NCBI RefSeq assembly: GCF_020536995.1
Contig: NC_068359.1
Span: forward strand, 103,065,974-103,129,973
Origin: Dreissena polymorpha
Lineage: Eukaryota > Mollusca > Bivalvia > Myida > Dreissenidae
Length of the DNA: 64,000 nucleotides
Reading direction: 5' to 3'
Shown here: one piece after another, positions 43,149 through 56,200 of the stretch
Layout of the letters: each line of letters starts with the position of its first letter
How positions within the stretch are numbered: position 1 is the first letter of the stretch
Made by a program: the position numbers and the translations under genes
Notes under the pieces: model-generated
Seen by the model: the letters and a program-made list of their open reading frames with translations, nothing else
Databases searched by the model: none
Told to the model about the DNA's origin: nothing

Positions 43149-45592
43149 ACAAGAGGGCAATGATGGCCCTGTATCGCTCCATTGCTGAAAAAAGGCTGAA
43201 ACAAATATTCTTGGCATGTGCAAATACTTAAATATAGGCCCTATTTAAGCAGATATATACTTTTGTGACCCCCTGGGCTGAGTCAAATTTAACCCCAGGG
43301 GCATAATTTGAGCAAACTTTGTAGAGGACTACTATATCTCACTACATACAAAATGTGGTAGCCCTAGGTCCTAGAGTTTAGGACAAGAATATTTTTTAAG
43401 TTTTCACAAAGTAGGCAAGATACATGTATAAGCGTATATAATGTTCAATTTTGTGACCCGCAGGTCAGGGTCAAATTTGACCCAAAAGGCATAATTTGAA
43501 CAAACTTGGTAGAGGACTATAAGATGTTACTGCATACCAAATTTGGTAGCCATAGTCCAAATGGTTTTCGACAAGAAGATTTTTAAAGATTTCACAAAAT
43601 AGGCGCTTTACAAGCGTTTATTCAATTTTGTGACCCCACGGGGCAGGGTCAAAGTTGACCCCAGAGGCATTATTTGAACAAATTTGGCAGAGGTTAATTA
43701 GATGTCACTACATACCAAATTTGGTAGCCCTAGGCCCAATGGTTATGGACAGAAAGATTTTGAAAGTTTTCACAAAATAGGCCCCATATAAGCGTATGTT
43801 TAGTTTTGTGACTCCCCGGGCAGGGTCAATTTTGACCCAAGGGGCATAATTTGAACAAACTTGGTAGAGAACTATAAGATGTCACTACATACCAAATTTG
43901 GTAGCCCTATGCCTTATGTTTAAGGACAAGAGGATTTTTTAAGTTTTCACGAAATAGACACTATAAGCATATAATAGATTTTGTGGCCCCCAGGGCAGGG
44001 TCAAATATGACCCCTGGGGCATAATTTGAACAAACTAAGAAGAGGACTATACGATGTCACGACATACCAAATTGTGTAGCCCTAGGCCTAATGGTTATGA
44101 ACAAGATTTTTTTTAAGTTTTCACAAAATAGGCATTATATAAGCATATGTTCAATTTTGTTACCCCCGGGGCAGGGTCAAATTTGGTCCCAGGGATAAAA
44201 TTTGAACAAATTTGGTAGAGGACTATTAGATGTCACTACATACCAAATTAGAAAGCCCTAGGCCGGATGGGTATGAAATTTTCACAAAATAGGCCTTATA
44301 TAAGCATATGTTCAATTTTGTGACCCCCGGGGCAGGGTCATATTTGGGATAAAATTTGAACAAATTTGGTAGAGGACTATTAGATGTCACTACATACCAA
44401 ATTTGATAGCCCTAGGCCGGATGGTTATGGACAAGATTTTTTGAAGTTTTCACAAATAGGCCTTATATATGTTCAATTTTGTGACCCCGGGGCAGTTTCA
44501 AATTTGACCCCAGGGGCATAATTTGAACAAACTAAGAAGAGAACCAATACATGTCACTACATACCAAATTTGGTAGCCCTATGCCATACAGTTATGGACA
44601 AGAAGATGTTTAACGTTTTCACAAAATAGGCCTTATATAAGCATATGTTCAATTTTGTGACCCTCGGGGCAAGATCAAACTTGACTCCACGGGCATATTT
44701 TGAGCAAACTTGGTAGAGGACTATAAGATGTCACTTCTTACCAAATTTGGTAGCCCTAGGCCCAATGTATATGGACAAGAGATTTTCAAAGTTTTCACAA
44801 AATAAGCACTTTATAAGCATAAATTCAATTTTGTGACCCCCGGGGCAGTTTTAAATTTGACCCCAGGGGCATAATTTGAACAAACTAAGAAAAGAACTAT
44901 TACATGTCACTACATTCCAGATTTGGTAGCCCTATGTCATACGGTTATAGACAAGAGGATTTTTTATAGTTTTCACAAAAAGGCCTTATATAAGCATATG
45001 TTCAATTCTGTGACCCTCGGGGCCGGGTCATACTTGACACCAGGGGCATAATTTGAACAAACTTGGTAGAGAACTATAAGATACCACTACATACAAAATT
45101 TGGTAGCCCTAGGCCCAATAGTTATGGACGAGAATTTTGAAAGTTTTCACAAAATAGACCCTATATAAGCATATGTTCAATTTTGTGACCCCCGGGGCAG
45201 GGTCAAATTTGACCCCAGGGGTATAATTTGAACAAATTTGGTAGAGGACTATTAGATGTCTCTACATACTAAATTTGATAGCCCTAAGCCCAATGGTTAT
45301 GGACGAGAAGATTTTGAAAGTTTTAACAAAATATGCCTAATATAAGCAAATTTTCAATTTTGTGACCCCCAGAGCAGGGTCAAATTTGACCCCAATGACA
45401 TAATTTGAACAATTATAAAAGAGGTTCACCCAAGGAACATTCCTGAGAAATTTCATCAGAATTGGACCAGTAGCTTAGCAGAAAAAGATGTTTAAAGGAA
45501 AAGTTAACGCACGGACGCACGCAAGCATGGACGCATGCACGACGGACACAGGACCGTGACATAAGCCCCGCTGGCCTTTGGCCAGTGGAGCT
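43149..45592 (+). mobile_element. 2.4-kb element made of about 13 units of about 175 bp
   Basis: The head ACAAGAGGGCAATGATGGCC with CGCTCCATTG is partly inverted at the tail (CCAGTGGAGC). The core has about 13 units with GGCATAATTTGAACAAA, GGTAGAGGACTA, GTCACTACATACCAAATTTG, GGTTATGGACAAGA and TTCACAAAATAGGC. The tail tract contains GCACGGACGCACGC and CACGACGGACACAGGACCG. This is the most complete copy of the family also seen at 15114-18945. Non-coding. Confidence 0.8.
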
Positions 45593-46439
45593 TAACAATA
45601 ATTAAAGAGGCTAAATGAGTTCAGATCAATATTATCTAGTGAAATTCGTTGCCATTACAGCGTAGGGAGCCCGGAGACAGGGGTGTACGGTCAATCTTTA
45701 TCATATACACTCTGCCCCCCTTCATCAACATTAGTGGCAAAAAAAAACGTCCCTCTATGCAAATTCTTTGTCAAATTTTTTTCCTCGGAATATCGAAGAT
45801 TTCATCCATGCACAGAGCGGCATATTTTGATACTGTGGTTGACTTCATATTTCGTTTTGTTCTGGCAATTTATTAATATTTTTTTTATAAATTGTTTAAC
45901 CCTTTCCAGACTGAAACTTCAAACTGAACATACCAGATTATGTCAAGCTGAACATAAAGGAAGTTCAGAGGTGCAACCAGAAATTTCAACATTGTGAAAT
46001 CTACAGCCATTTGCTCGGGTTACCGTAGGTAATAGTAGTTTTATTCTTATTTCATACACGATTGAATCTGATAGATGGAATTGGTTAAGTCTACATTTCA
46101 TGATGAAACCGTGTACTTCATAAACGAACAACGGCAAAAAGCAGCGATCATAATTTGTTGTCAAATATACATATTGACTTGATACATCTCGCAGCTATAT
46201 CCTGTAAGCAATAAATTTAATGTATCAAGCCACGTCACATACACAGTGGGCGGTTCGTACACCGCATCACCACCAGATTTCGATTCTTATAGCCGAATTT
46301 AGCCTTCCATCCGACACTGTTATGTTCTCTTATCCGTTTTTTAAATCATGTTTTTACGTTACTTTTTTCAGAACAATCTTTCGTCAGAATTTCTCCCGGA
46401 ACCTTGAAGTCAATGATATTATGCCGCCAGATCAACTGG
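45593..46439. other. no recognised gene
   Basis: A frame at 46220-46474 begins with MYQATSHTQWAV and could be a decayed upstream part of the vertnin-like remnant that follows. The rest is unassigned. Confidence 0.3.
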
Positions 46440-46784
46440 CAATGAAAATTGCTTGTCAAACTCATGTTCTATAGCCATTTGGTGGTAAGTGGTAGTGAAA
46501 AGATGCCATTTAAGGCTTGTGTTTTTTTTACAGAACTGCTATTAATTCATGTATTTCACCATGCATCATTTAATGATAAGCATGATAAATATGTTGTAGG
46601 CAATGAGTCATTGGCAGCAAGTCTCCGACATGCGGTAAGTGAAGAACTACACAACAATCCATCGAGGTACAGCCATGATCACCCTTTAATTAAATCAAAG
46701 TACTGACAGTACTGGTGTGACGATGCTTACGAAGAGGATTGATATCTATATAAGTTTATCTACATCACCACAATTGTGTATGTG

Positions 46785-47010
46785 GGTACGAACATTTTGG
46801 GTAGGAAAAAAATGGGTACGAAAATTTTGGGTACAAAAAATTATGCCAAAAAAAATTGGGTACGAAAAAAGATTTGGTTATGAAAAAAATGTGGGTAGGA
46901 AAAAAAATTGGGTACGAAAAATTTTTAGGTACGAGCAAAACATTGGGTACGAAAAAAAATGGGTACGAAAAAGTTGGGTACAAAAAATGTAGGGTACGAA
47001 AGTTTGGGGT
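46785..47010 (+). repeat. GGGTACGAAAAA minisatellite
   Basis: About 13 imperfect units of 15-20 bp share GGGTACGAAAAA, with variants GGGTAGGAAAAAA and GGGTACAAAAAA. In one frame the units read as Gly-Tyr-Glu-Lys-(Asn/Lys). No evidence that it is translated. Confidence 0.85.
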
Positions 47011-47030
47011 ACGGGGAAGTAGTACCCGTG

Positions 47031-48119
47031 GGGAACTTGATCCATTCAGCGAAACTGGGAGGCGGATTACATTCTATATCAAAGTAACAAGAAATATCTT
47101 TAAAAAGATATTCGACGTGTATTTTCTGTACCACTTATCTTTAAAAAAAACGTTCTGTTACAGTAAAACATTTGTGGGTTTTAACATTACGTTTCAGCAT
47201 ATAAATTCAAAACTTGACATGCTCTTTAATGACACAATGCTCTTTAATGTCACATGTGTATCATACCAAACTTTATGTTTCGTTGTTTCCTTTCCTAAGT
47301 TAATGATGCTATGTGTACGGACGTGAATGCACATGCCCATGTGCATGAACATATACTTTTTCTCTTTTGATTATTGTTTTTTTTCTCTAATTTAATAAGG
47401 TTAGGCATGTTTGCTCGTTAAGTACGGCAATAATTTCATGATGATCCCCGAAAGTGGGTATGAGCACATAGTCGTAAGAGCATTTGAATACGTGAGTTCG
47501 CCCATGAACACATGGTAAGATTAACTAAATCTCCGCGATAAGACCTTATATGTGTTTGAAACAGCAAATAATATCCAACAAACGAATGAATTATCAAACA
47601 AAGTTTGTGCACTGACGTGGCTCTGTAATTTCTGTTTGAAAAGTTTATTAAATATGCAAAATGAGAAAGCACGCATAAGAGCGAGTTTCACATATGTCAT
47701 ACGGCTATAATGCTGTTTATTTACCATAGTCGCTACAACGTTTACAAATGGCAGGTTCGAAATAATTCGTTTTCTTTACACTCATGATCGCGTTGAAAAT
47801 TAATTATGCACGTTTTAATTCGCAATTTGTTTACTGAATCACGACAAATGCCAAATACAATACAGAAAATGCATAGTTGTTTCATTGATCTATAAACATA
47901 TAATGGATTGAATATAACTAATTTAAAATTAACGTTTTCAAACTATTATTAAATCTTTTTTCCAGAATATGCTTCCTATTTATAGCTGAGCTTCCTATAC
48001 CTTTATCAATGATAATCAGCGAGGTATGCCGTTTAGAAAAAATCGAGCTATCTTAATCGGATTGGCTCGGTCTTTTACATAGGTCGCCATTGTGAAGAAT
48101 TTTTTCATGGAATGATAAC
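47031..48119. other. unassigned sequence between the vertnin-like blocks
   Basis: No recognisable coding segment or element ends seen. It may be an insertion or an old intron. Confidence 0.35.
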
Positions 48120-48739
48120 TTAGACGAACTGCTTCGCAGCATCGTCAAAAAGTTGTGCAGAAACAGGGCGACGCTGTCACATTTTCCAAACTGTTCTTTC
48201 GAATACTGATGACGAATGTGTTTATGTGACACTTGATAACATACCTGACCTCATAAAAACAGACGGGTTAAGAACTAGAGAGGATAAGCGCTGGTCTACA
48301 ATTCTGCATGTCATGGCCCTATATAAGCACAGTTTTAGGAAGAACCGTACACTCGCTGTACCCAGATATGCTGTGGGACTACAGAGAATTGTATCACAGC
48401 AATATCAGCCCTGCTGGTGAGCAATCATTTTTCTCACCACAAATCTGTGATGCAAGTTCTACGCCGATTGTTTTGCTTTGGACCGGCGACTGTGATTTAA
48501 GTCGAACTGGTCATATGTTCACGGCAAACCACGTTGTACCCATAGTTAAGACTGAAATGATGCAATATGTTGAGATCATTTCAGATTCTAGGACAAAGAA
48601 AATGAATTCGTATCTTGGATATGGGTCCAGGCCGTCTTCGACTAAATGTGCCAATTCCAATTTGACTCCCAAACCACCTGAACCTCCTGTTAATGAACCA
48701 AAAGCAAAAAAGGTGCGCAACAAATGAACCTTCGAACGC

Positions 48740-50617
48740 AGAATTGACAAGGCCGGCGCCAAATCAGCCGAGGTCATTCAAATTTCCACAGCGCTGTTTT
48801 GGACAAAAGAAATCAACCGAAAGGAGTTTGCAGTCTTCTTGGTTTGATACTTGGCCATGATAAGACTAGAGGGATCAAACGACATCGCGTTTTGCTATGT
48901 TTGCAAAATAGCCTTTAATTAAAGAAAGCTGTCCAATTCAAATGTTGACAAAGTATTCATTATGAATTGATTATCTAATTGGAAACATGCTGTCTAATCG
49001 TTTAAAAGGCACGAATCGTCGAAATGCCACCATGAATCCGTTGAAAAGGTGATTACTTTACCCAATACCACGTAGGGGAAATGTTTTCGACAGAGCACGC
49101 GCCAAAAAAAACAACGTCAAATCGAGATTGTTTAACGAAAATTTTGTCGTGTTTAAGATTTTTGTGTCGGCACGGTTTAGCGATTCGTGGCGATGGTGAT
49201 GAGTTGGACAGGAACTACATCCAACTATTAACTCTTCGTGGAGATGATTCGAGTTTGATAGACTAGATAAAACGCAAAAATGAGAAGTACACAAGTGGCG
49301 AATCTCAAAATGAGATGGTAAATATCATGTAGTAAGTAAGTTTATTGTAAACAAAGGCCTCCGGCCCATAATACATCATGTATACATACTATATATAAAC
49401 AGATGCATGGCTATAACTATACTCCGGGACATTGCCTAGCAGATTCGAGACTCTGGGTATTTTTCTATAATGGCGGACGAAACGACTGATATGTCCAACA
49501 GGGAACAGTTCGTGATCGTACTTAGGCATGGGGATACAGACCTAATATCTCATGAAGAATTCATTGGACTTACAAAGTTAACACTATAGATTCCAACACA
49601 CTTAAACGCACAATTGAAGACTGCCTCTTTCACCTGAACAATCGAAAATAATGCGTGATGCTCTTGACACCTACCACGAGATGTCTAAACTTGTCAAATT
49701 TTCTCCAAAACGCGACAGTCTTTTTTGAAAAAATTAAGCACGATTTAGCCTTGAAACTCCTGGATTACGTACACTGTGTCCAACCCGTTGGACCGTAAAG
49801 GCAAACAGTCTCCAGAGTGTTTTAGACAACTATGAAGTCATTCAAAGTTTCATACGTTTTATCAAACACAGACATTAGAGCCAGAATTAAAGGTGTTGAA
49901 GCACAGATGAAATCTTTTGACCTTTTATTTGGCATCATACTTGGTCAGTTATTGACGCGCCATACTGACAATCTGAGCAAAGGTTTGCAGCTCCAGGACC
50001 TGTCTGCATCAGAAGGCCAATCAAAAGCCATGCTGACAATTGACACACTGAAAACATTAAGAAATGAAAAGGCATTTAATCAGTTCTTTAATACAGACAC
50101 AACTACTTTGAAGCTCTTGATCTGGTTATAAATTGTGTCCAGGACAGGTTTGATCAGGCAGGTCTAAAAGTACTCAGAAATGTAGAAGACCTTATTGTTA
50201 AGGCTGCATCGTATAGCTGCGAGCATTACAGTGAAGAGTGTATTTTTGTGACTGAATTTTATTCAGATGACGTAAACAAGGACACGCTGAAAAAACACTG
50301 AACAGATCCGACTGTCATACGTACTTGACTATATGCGCAAGCTTCCACCTACATTGCGTGTGATCTACTCAGATGTTGCGGCACTTATACGAATCTTACT
50401 GACATTGCCAGCTACAAATGCCACAAGCGAGAGGACGTTCTCTGCGCTTCGGAGAATTAAGACATATCTGAAAAGCACAATGTCCCAAACTAGACTCAAC
50501 AACCTTATGACTTTGCACGTTCATAAGCAAAGAACGGACGCTCTTGACTTAACTAAAATTGCAGAGGAGTTCGTTGCTCGAGGAGAAAGGCGCAGCTGTG
50601 TATTTGGAAAAGTTTAA
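48740..50617 (+). pseudogene. dead hAT transposase (ZMYM1-like)
   Basis: Pieces in order: a TTF-type zinc finger (QPRSFKFPQRCFGQKK, SWFDTWP and, in another frame, FCYVCKIAFN), NWKHAVKSF-like and HESSKCHHESVEKVITLP, then LTKILSCLRFLCRHGLAIRG (49124-49183). A DDE-region start follows (IMADETTDMSNREQFVIVLR, about 49469-49528), then MKSFDLLFGIILGQL and a C-terminal hAT dimerisation domain (LPATNATSERTFSALRRIK, 50406-50462). The pieces lie in at least three frames with several stops, the central catalytic part is largely missing, and a LINE tail is inserted at 49333-49405. The last 95 codons (50333-50617) are the best preserved. Terminal repeats were not located. Confidence 0.8.
49333..49405 (-). 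mobile_element. 3' tail of a LINE inserted in the hAT remnant
   Basis: On the minus strand the insert reads GGGCCGGAGGCCTTTG then ACAATAAACTTACTTAC. I recall this tail from molluscan non-LTR elements ending in a (TTAC)n repeat. It breaks the hAT reading between MVNIM and TILRDIA. The copy is severely 5'-truncated, as is usual for LINEs. Confidence 0.6.
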
Positions 50618-51522
50618 AGGTATTACAGCACTGCAACTTAGCAAATAAACAAACTATTTCAAACTATTTTCCCTAGTTAATCGCATTTGAAAATAATATG
50701 GATACTGGTACGGCGCCGTGTAACTTAGTAATATCGTGCATATTGGCCTCAAAACCTCCCAAATGTCACGATATAGCTTTTATTTATTTTTTTAAATTCC
50801 GGGGGGGGGGGGGGGGGGCATGCCCCCCGAACTCCCTAGTACATTCTCGCCTTCGGCGCTCGCAGGCACGGGCACTTAGAGTCTGATCGCTTTGAAAAGT
50901 CCGACGACGGCCCTGTGGGCCCAAACTGTTGAAATGTGAGTATGACATGTTTGACAGTGGTAAAATCTTGACGGTTTCTTATATCTATGTCCCTTGCGAT
51001 TTAGTTTAGATTATATCTTCAGCTTCGTAAGAAAATTGGTTTTGTTAACATTCAATAGTTATCAATCCACTTAATTAAGTACGCTACCTATGCTATCGGT
51101 TTTTATATCGAAAGACCGTTTGCATGTCCGCGTTAAATCATCTACAATCGATTCTTGATTTAATTGGTATCTTGACAGCAAGTCTTCTTCGCGGATGTGC
51201 TTCAATTCGAAACGGAGTTTGAAAAGACGAGGAATCGGCCTTTTTCCCTCTTCTTGCATTGAAGAAAATCTAACGCCGCCATGCCGTTAATTTACGACGG
51301 CTGTTACACAGATTACACAGTGGTATATTTATCATTTGTATGAATTTATGTTATCTTACTTTACGATTTGCTTGAAGAAACGCGATTTCACTGTAACATC
51401 GTAATTTATGTAAATCGTAATTTACATTAAGTAGTAAATCGTTGATGAAACGGCTCCCAGAACAGTTTACTTGAAAAATTCCAATTCATCGTTATATATA
51501 CAAAACTGACAATATATGAATC
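50618..51522. other. no recognised gene; poly-G tract near 50803
   Basis: A G-run of about 17 at 50802-50818 is followed by CATGCCCCCCGAACTCCCTA, a motif I associate with dispersed repeats. No coding exon was recognised. Confidence 0.35.
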
Positions 51523-51760
51523 GTGTTTTGAGAAAACTGGGCATAATGCATGACTTGTGCGTAAAGTGTCATCCCGCACAGGCTAATCAGGGACGACACT
51601 TTCCGCTTTTTGGACATTTTTCGTTTAAATGAAGTCTCTTCTTAGAAAAATCCAATTTAGGCGGAAAATGTCGTCCCTGATTACCCTGAGCAGACTGCAC
51701 AAGCTAATCTGGGACGACACTTTACGCACATGCATTATGCCCGGTTTTCCCAGAACACAA
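51523..51760. mobile_element. palindromic MITE, about 238 bp
   Basis: The two halves are inverted over about 100 bp. GGGCATAATGCATG, GTGCGTAAAGTGTC and AATCAGGGACGACA on the left are mirrored by TGTCGTCCCTGATT, GACACTTTACGCAC and CATGCATTATGCCC on the right. No coding capacity. The whole element should fold into a long hairpin. Confidence 0.85.
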
Positions 51761-53270
51761 TTTATACGCAAAAAGCGCATGCACAGTATAGCGAAAATGA
51801 CCAAAATAGTATGTAATAAGGTGTTAAAACTGTACTTTGGTCGTTTTGACTCCACGTTTGCATTTAATGCATCAGTTCTCATTTTAAAAGTATTTTTACA
51901 ATACATCACGAGTTAAGTTTGAACATTAATGTTAGTATTTGTTAACAAAGATGTACATGTATGCAAACTTGGTCGGTTATTATAGAATTTCTCAAAATAC
52001 AATTTACTAATATCGATATACAGAGGACATACAGAGAGAGAATTACAAAAAGAAACTCGTCTTCGTTATCATTTAAACTGCATATACTACATTAACGTTC
52101 GTTTTTATGAATATTTACATGTCTCCCAGATTCAATTTTTAACATATGGAACGAAAGTATTTACATTTTTTTTCTTAAATTAAAGTTTTGGATTATGGTG
52201 AGGTCATCAGATAATTCAAATGGGTGTTCCATTTCTTTGTATAAAGTTAATGAACTTTTTACATTTAAATCATTTCGCCACAAACCTATGGTTATATCAA
52301 TAAGTATAGTTTTACATATACAAATAAATGCATTTGAATTCTGGATACATCCTAACATCTACAAAGAGTACTACTTAAATGCACCCCTGGTACTCTTATG
52401 TAAACGTAAATGTACCCCGGGTACGGAAAATACACTAAAACGTACCCGGCCAATCAAGACTGTACCCGAGTTTTATTCCCGCCCTAAATCCGACATCGTT
52501 TAAGCTCTTAGGAATACGAAACAAAAACCTCTTCAAACGAAACCTGCCTCAACATTCTTGTTGAGTATGAGTTTCGATAATATAGAGGCCATTTTACAAA
52601 ATATTTACATAAAATTATATGATGTGATCTAACGTAGAATATATTTTTTATCTGCGAACATTTATAACAAACATGTCATGCGGTGGATATGCGACTAACA
52701 CATGAAAAAAAAACACACAATTAAACCTTTGTTTTCAATTTCATTATTGACGAACGTATTTTTATCCTTTTTATTTTAAAAACATGATAAACACCGAATA
52801 TCTTAAAAATATTTCTTGTTTCAAGTAATACATCTTGGGTCCAAACTGGCCAATTCACATGGTCCACATTTTTATTGTTATGCTTCATTCGGCGTCTGAG
52901 TGCATATCTCGCTTAGGCAAAAATATATCAATATATACACAGTTCATTGTTCGATCTTTGACTACGGTGACAGGCTCTATTCGGGTGTCTGTTCATGTCC
53001 GGCGACACGTGCGGAGTTATGTCGTGCGGTTTGCGGTCTCCACTTTTAGATTCTTACCACCCGCGATGCCACTTTGTTCAACGAATATTGATAAATTTGG
53101 TCTGAATCTTAGAAAAACATTTTTTTTATAAACATATCTAGGATAAGTTTAAAACAGGATAATGTGAGGTCGAAAACCTGGTCACCAGGTGTAATCATTG
53201 ATACAAAATAGCCCTCTTACTATTTGTACGCGAGTGACTACAGATGCGTGTTCACCTACACGAACCACGA
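51761..53270. other. no recognised gene
   Basis: A frame at 52835-53131 (98 codons) has no recognisable domain. A short run of GTACCC(C)GGGTAC-like words lies at 52412-52465. Nothing else stands out. Confidence 0.35.
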
Positions 53271-56200
53271 AAATGGACGCAGTCGCTGCATAAACCAATA
53301 AAACGATTTCGTTGCGCAAAAAGCAAACTCTGATTGAAGTGAAACCATTCGTGCGAGTTGAGGTCTGAAAAGGTTGGTCGAACATTTGTTCTAAATGTTG
53401 AACCCAAAACCCGAACATTTTTTTCTCAAAAGATCGCTATTGATGATATTGCACAAGATGTTCGCACACACCCACCTTTGGCTGAAGACAAGTGTTACAC
53501 GATCTACAAGAATGGAATCACTGCAGATCTCTTGTTAATAAGCGAAGATGTTCGAGTGTTTCAAGGCCACGTGCTAGAGGCTATTGAGAACATTAAACAA
53601 GATTGTCTTCAGATGGAAAACTTAGAGATTCTGTATAAAGGATGGTATCGGCGAATCGTAGCTGTTGTTCAGAGACAAATCACTGCATTCATGCGAGCTA
53701 GACGCCTTGTGAACAGATATTGCAACACATATGAATTATCGATTACAAACCACATCGAAGGCTGCTCGGCCTTTGGGTTATACAATGTTGTTTCATCATT
53801 GAAGAGGCAACTTCAAAACGAAGAGTAAAGACAAGACAATTGTTTAGGAATATAATAGTCTCACTTGAATTGTTACATGGCACACGAGAGATTGTTGAAA
53901 CAGCGTGCACAATTAAAAATGCCTTGGTTAACGAAGGAACTGAAAGTAACAAGAGCTGTCAGAGGACAGCGCGTACGACTATTCGAGTGCTTGACAGTAA
54001 AACGTAAACCATCATGGGGAAATTGTTCAGACTATCTTTCAAGAATACAAAAAGAAGAAAAATGGGGGGGTGGGGGGTGGGGGGGGACGAGAGGGGGGGG
54101 GGGGGGGGGTAAAATGTGGGGTGTGGTAATTTATAAGATGATGTTTAAACAAATTTTGGGGGAGGTTGGGGTGGGGTAGGGGCGGGGGTGAGAGGGGGGT
54201 ATAATGTGGGGTGTGGTAATTAATTAGATGATGCTTAAAAAAATGGGGGGGAGGTTTGGGGGGAAGGGATTCTGGGTAGGGGCGTGGGGTATTGTTTGGG
54301 TGGAAACCATTGTGGTATTCAGGTAAGTGTTGTTTTGTCAAAGTAATAATAAAATGTGATCATAAATAAAGAAGTTATGGCAATTTAAGCAAAATGTGCA
54401 ATTATCTAAGTTTAAAAGGGGCCATAATTATGTCAAAATGCTTGATACAGTGGTCTGCTCTTGTTTATAGGTTGGGGTCATGTTAGTTAACAAGTATGCA
54501 ACATATAAAAGCAATATGTCAAAGGATATAGGAAATATTTGGGTAGTACGCAAACTTTAACATAGATTTATCAATAATATGCATATTCTAAGTATAAAAG
54601 GGGCAATAATTATGACAAAATGCTTGATAGAGTTGTCTGCTCTTGTTTATAGGTTTGGGTCATGTTGCTAAACAAGTATGCAAAATATGAAAGCAATATG
54701 TCAAGGGACAAAGAAAATATTTTGGGTAGTACGAAAACATTTGCACGCTAACGCAGACGCTCACGCCGACGCCGGGGTGAGTAGGATAGCTCCACTATAT
54801 ATATTTCATATATAATAGTCGAGCTTAAAATGAGTTTGAAAAACTGTTTGATGTAAACGAGGAAGCAAATATCGTTTTGGACTAATGTATGGGATTGAAA
54901 ACCACAGCTAACGTTGAGCTGATGATGGGCATCTGCCGATGCGATGATAACACTCGAGAGCCTATGAACAAGAAACTGAATACCAGAAAGGCTTCCAAAG
55001 AAATAAGACACACATTTGCTGAAACCAGAAAGAGAAGATTCCAAAAATGGACGAATCGCTTGCATTTACCTATATGCGATCAATCTAGTGAAGCTAGTGT
55101 CATAAACAAGCCGAAGGAAAAGCGCACGACCGCTCCTTTGTCACCGAAACAACCAGTTATCGGTGGCGAAAAAAAATAAATGTGCTATAGCACCTCATCT
55201 TCAAATGAAGACGATGACATTGATTTAGAAAAAGACGAATGCATGTCATCAGATTTGGATGATAAACACAAGTTTGTATACAAATGGCAAATTCAATGGA
55301 TCACAAACATAAAGAACATTGGATAATATGAAAGAGAAAGCGAATGATTTCAGTGTTATATATAATTCCTTTTCAGAAATTTGTTTCAAAACAAAATGGG
55401 AGCAATACGACGCATGGATTCAAATTTATATCAAGAATACAAATCGTAAACCAAACGAAAATTTCATGCTGTCGAATGCCAGTCGTAGTTGTGCTACGCC
55501 ATCTGACGAAACAACCAGCGCGGAAAAGGTGTATGTGGATATTTACAATACAGAAGTTTTAGAAAAAGCAAAATCACACGAAGCAATTAGGTCGGACAAT
55601 GAAACAAAAACATAGAATAAAAAGACAAGAAAACCAAAGGAGAACAAAAATGAGAATAAGAAAAAGGCGAAGAAAACGAACATGAAAACGGACATGAAAT
55701 CGGACAAAACAACGGACAAGACAACAGACAAGACAAAGACCAAGACGTTGAAAAAAATAAAGGGTGTAATCAAAAGGAGAACACTGAGAAGAAGAGCTTT
55801 GTACAAAAAAAACGCTAAAACATCACCTTCGGAAAATCTTGCCTGTATCACTCAACGGGAGTGAGAGTAGAATGTCTGATCGGGCGAACAATGTGTAAGA
55901 AAAAGATGATGAAGCATTATTGCAAAACAATGACCTTGTTCAGACAGAAATTAAGGCTCCAAGTAAGACTGCAGTAACCGCCCACCAAGAAACAGACGCT
56001 ACTGAAATAAAACAACCAGAGAAAAAACGGAAGTGGTGGAAAAGAGTTTTCCGCAAAACCAAATCAAGAGTCTCAAAACCAAGAACAGACTACGACTGGA
56101 CAAAGGAACCGGGTTGGCAAAACGTCCAGCTGGGTACAAGTTCCGGTTTTGTAGCCGCCGAACCCCCCACGCCTGAGAAACTCGCATTGTACGGGCGCGT

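Larger units (their letters stand above)
46440..48727 (+). pseudogene. vertnin-like remnant in two blocks
   Basis: Block 1 (about 46440-46722) reads GNESLAASLRHAVSEEL, NPSRYSHDHPLIKSKY and, after a stop, QYWCDDAYEED. Block 2 (about 48120-48727) reads DELLRSIVKKLCRN, then after a frame change LDNIPDLIKTDGLRTREDKR, then in another frame RTVHSLYPDMLWDYRELY, STPIVLLWTGDCDLS and MFTANHVVPIV. The order, including a Leu-Leu-Trp strand followed by an Asn-His-Val-Val-Pro end, resembles vertnin-type proteins. Stops, frame changes and a 1.4-kb gap holding a minisatellite (46785-47010) make a working gene unlikely. Vertnin-like copies are often dispersed in invertebrate genomes, so this may have come with a mobile element. 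The assignment is from memory of the family. Confidence 0.42.

Noticed and set aside
54039-54341. Pro/His-rich minus-strand frames over the G-rich minisatellites (also near 20.4, 31.9 and 33.9 kb)
   Set aside because: C-runs give Pro-rich translations by chance. The same pattern appears at every minisatellite and the frames are not conserved between units.
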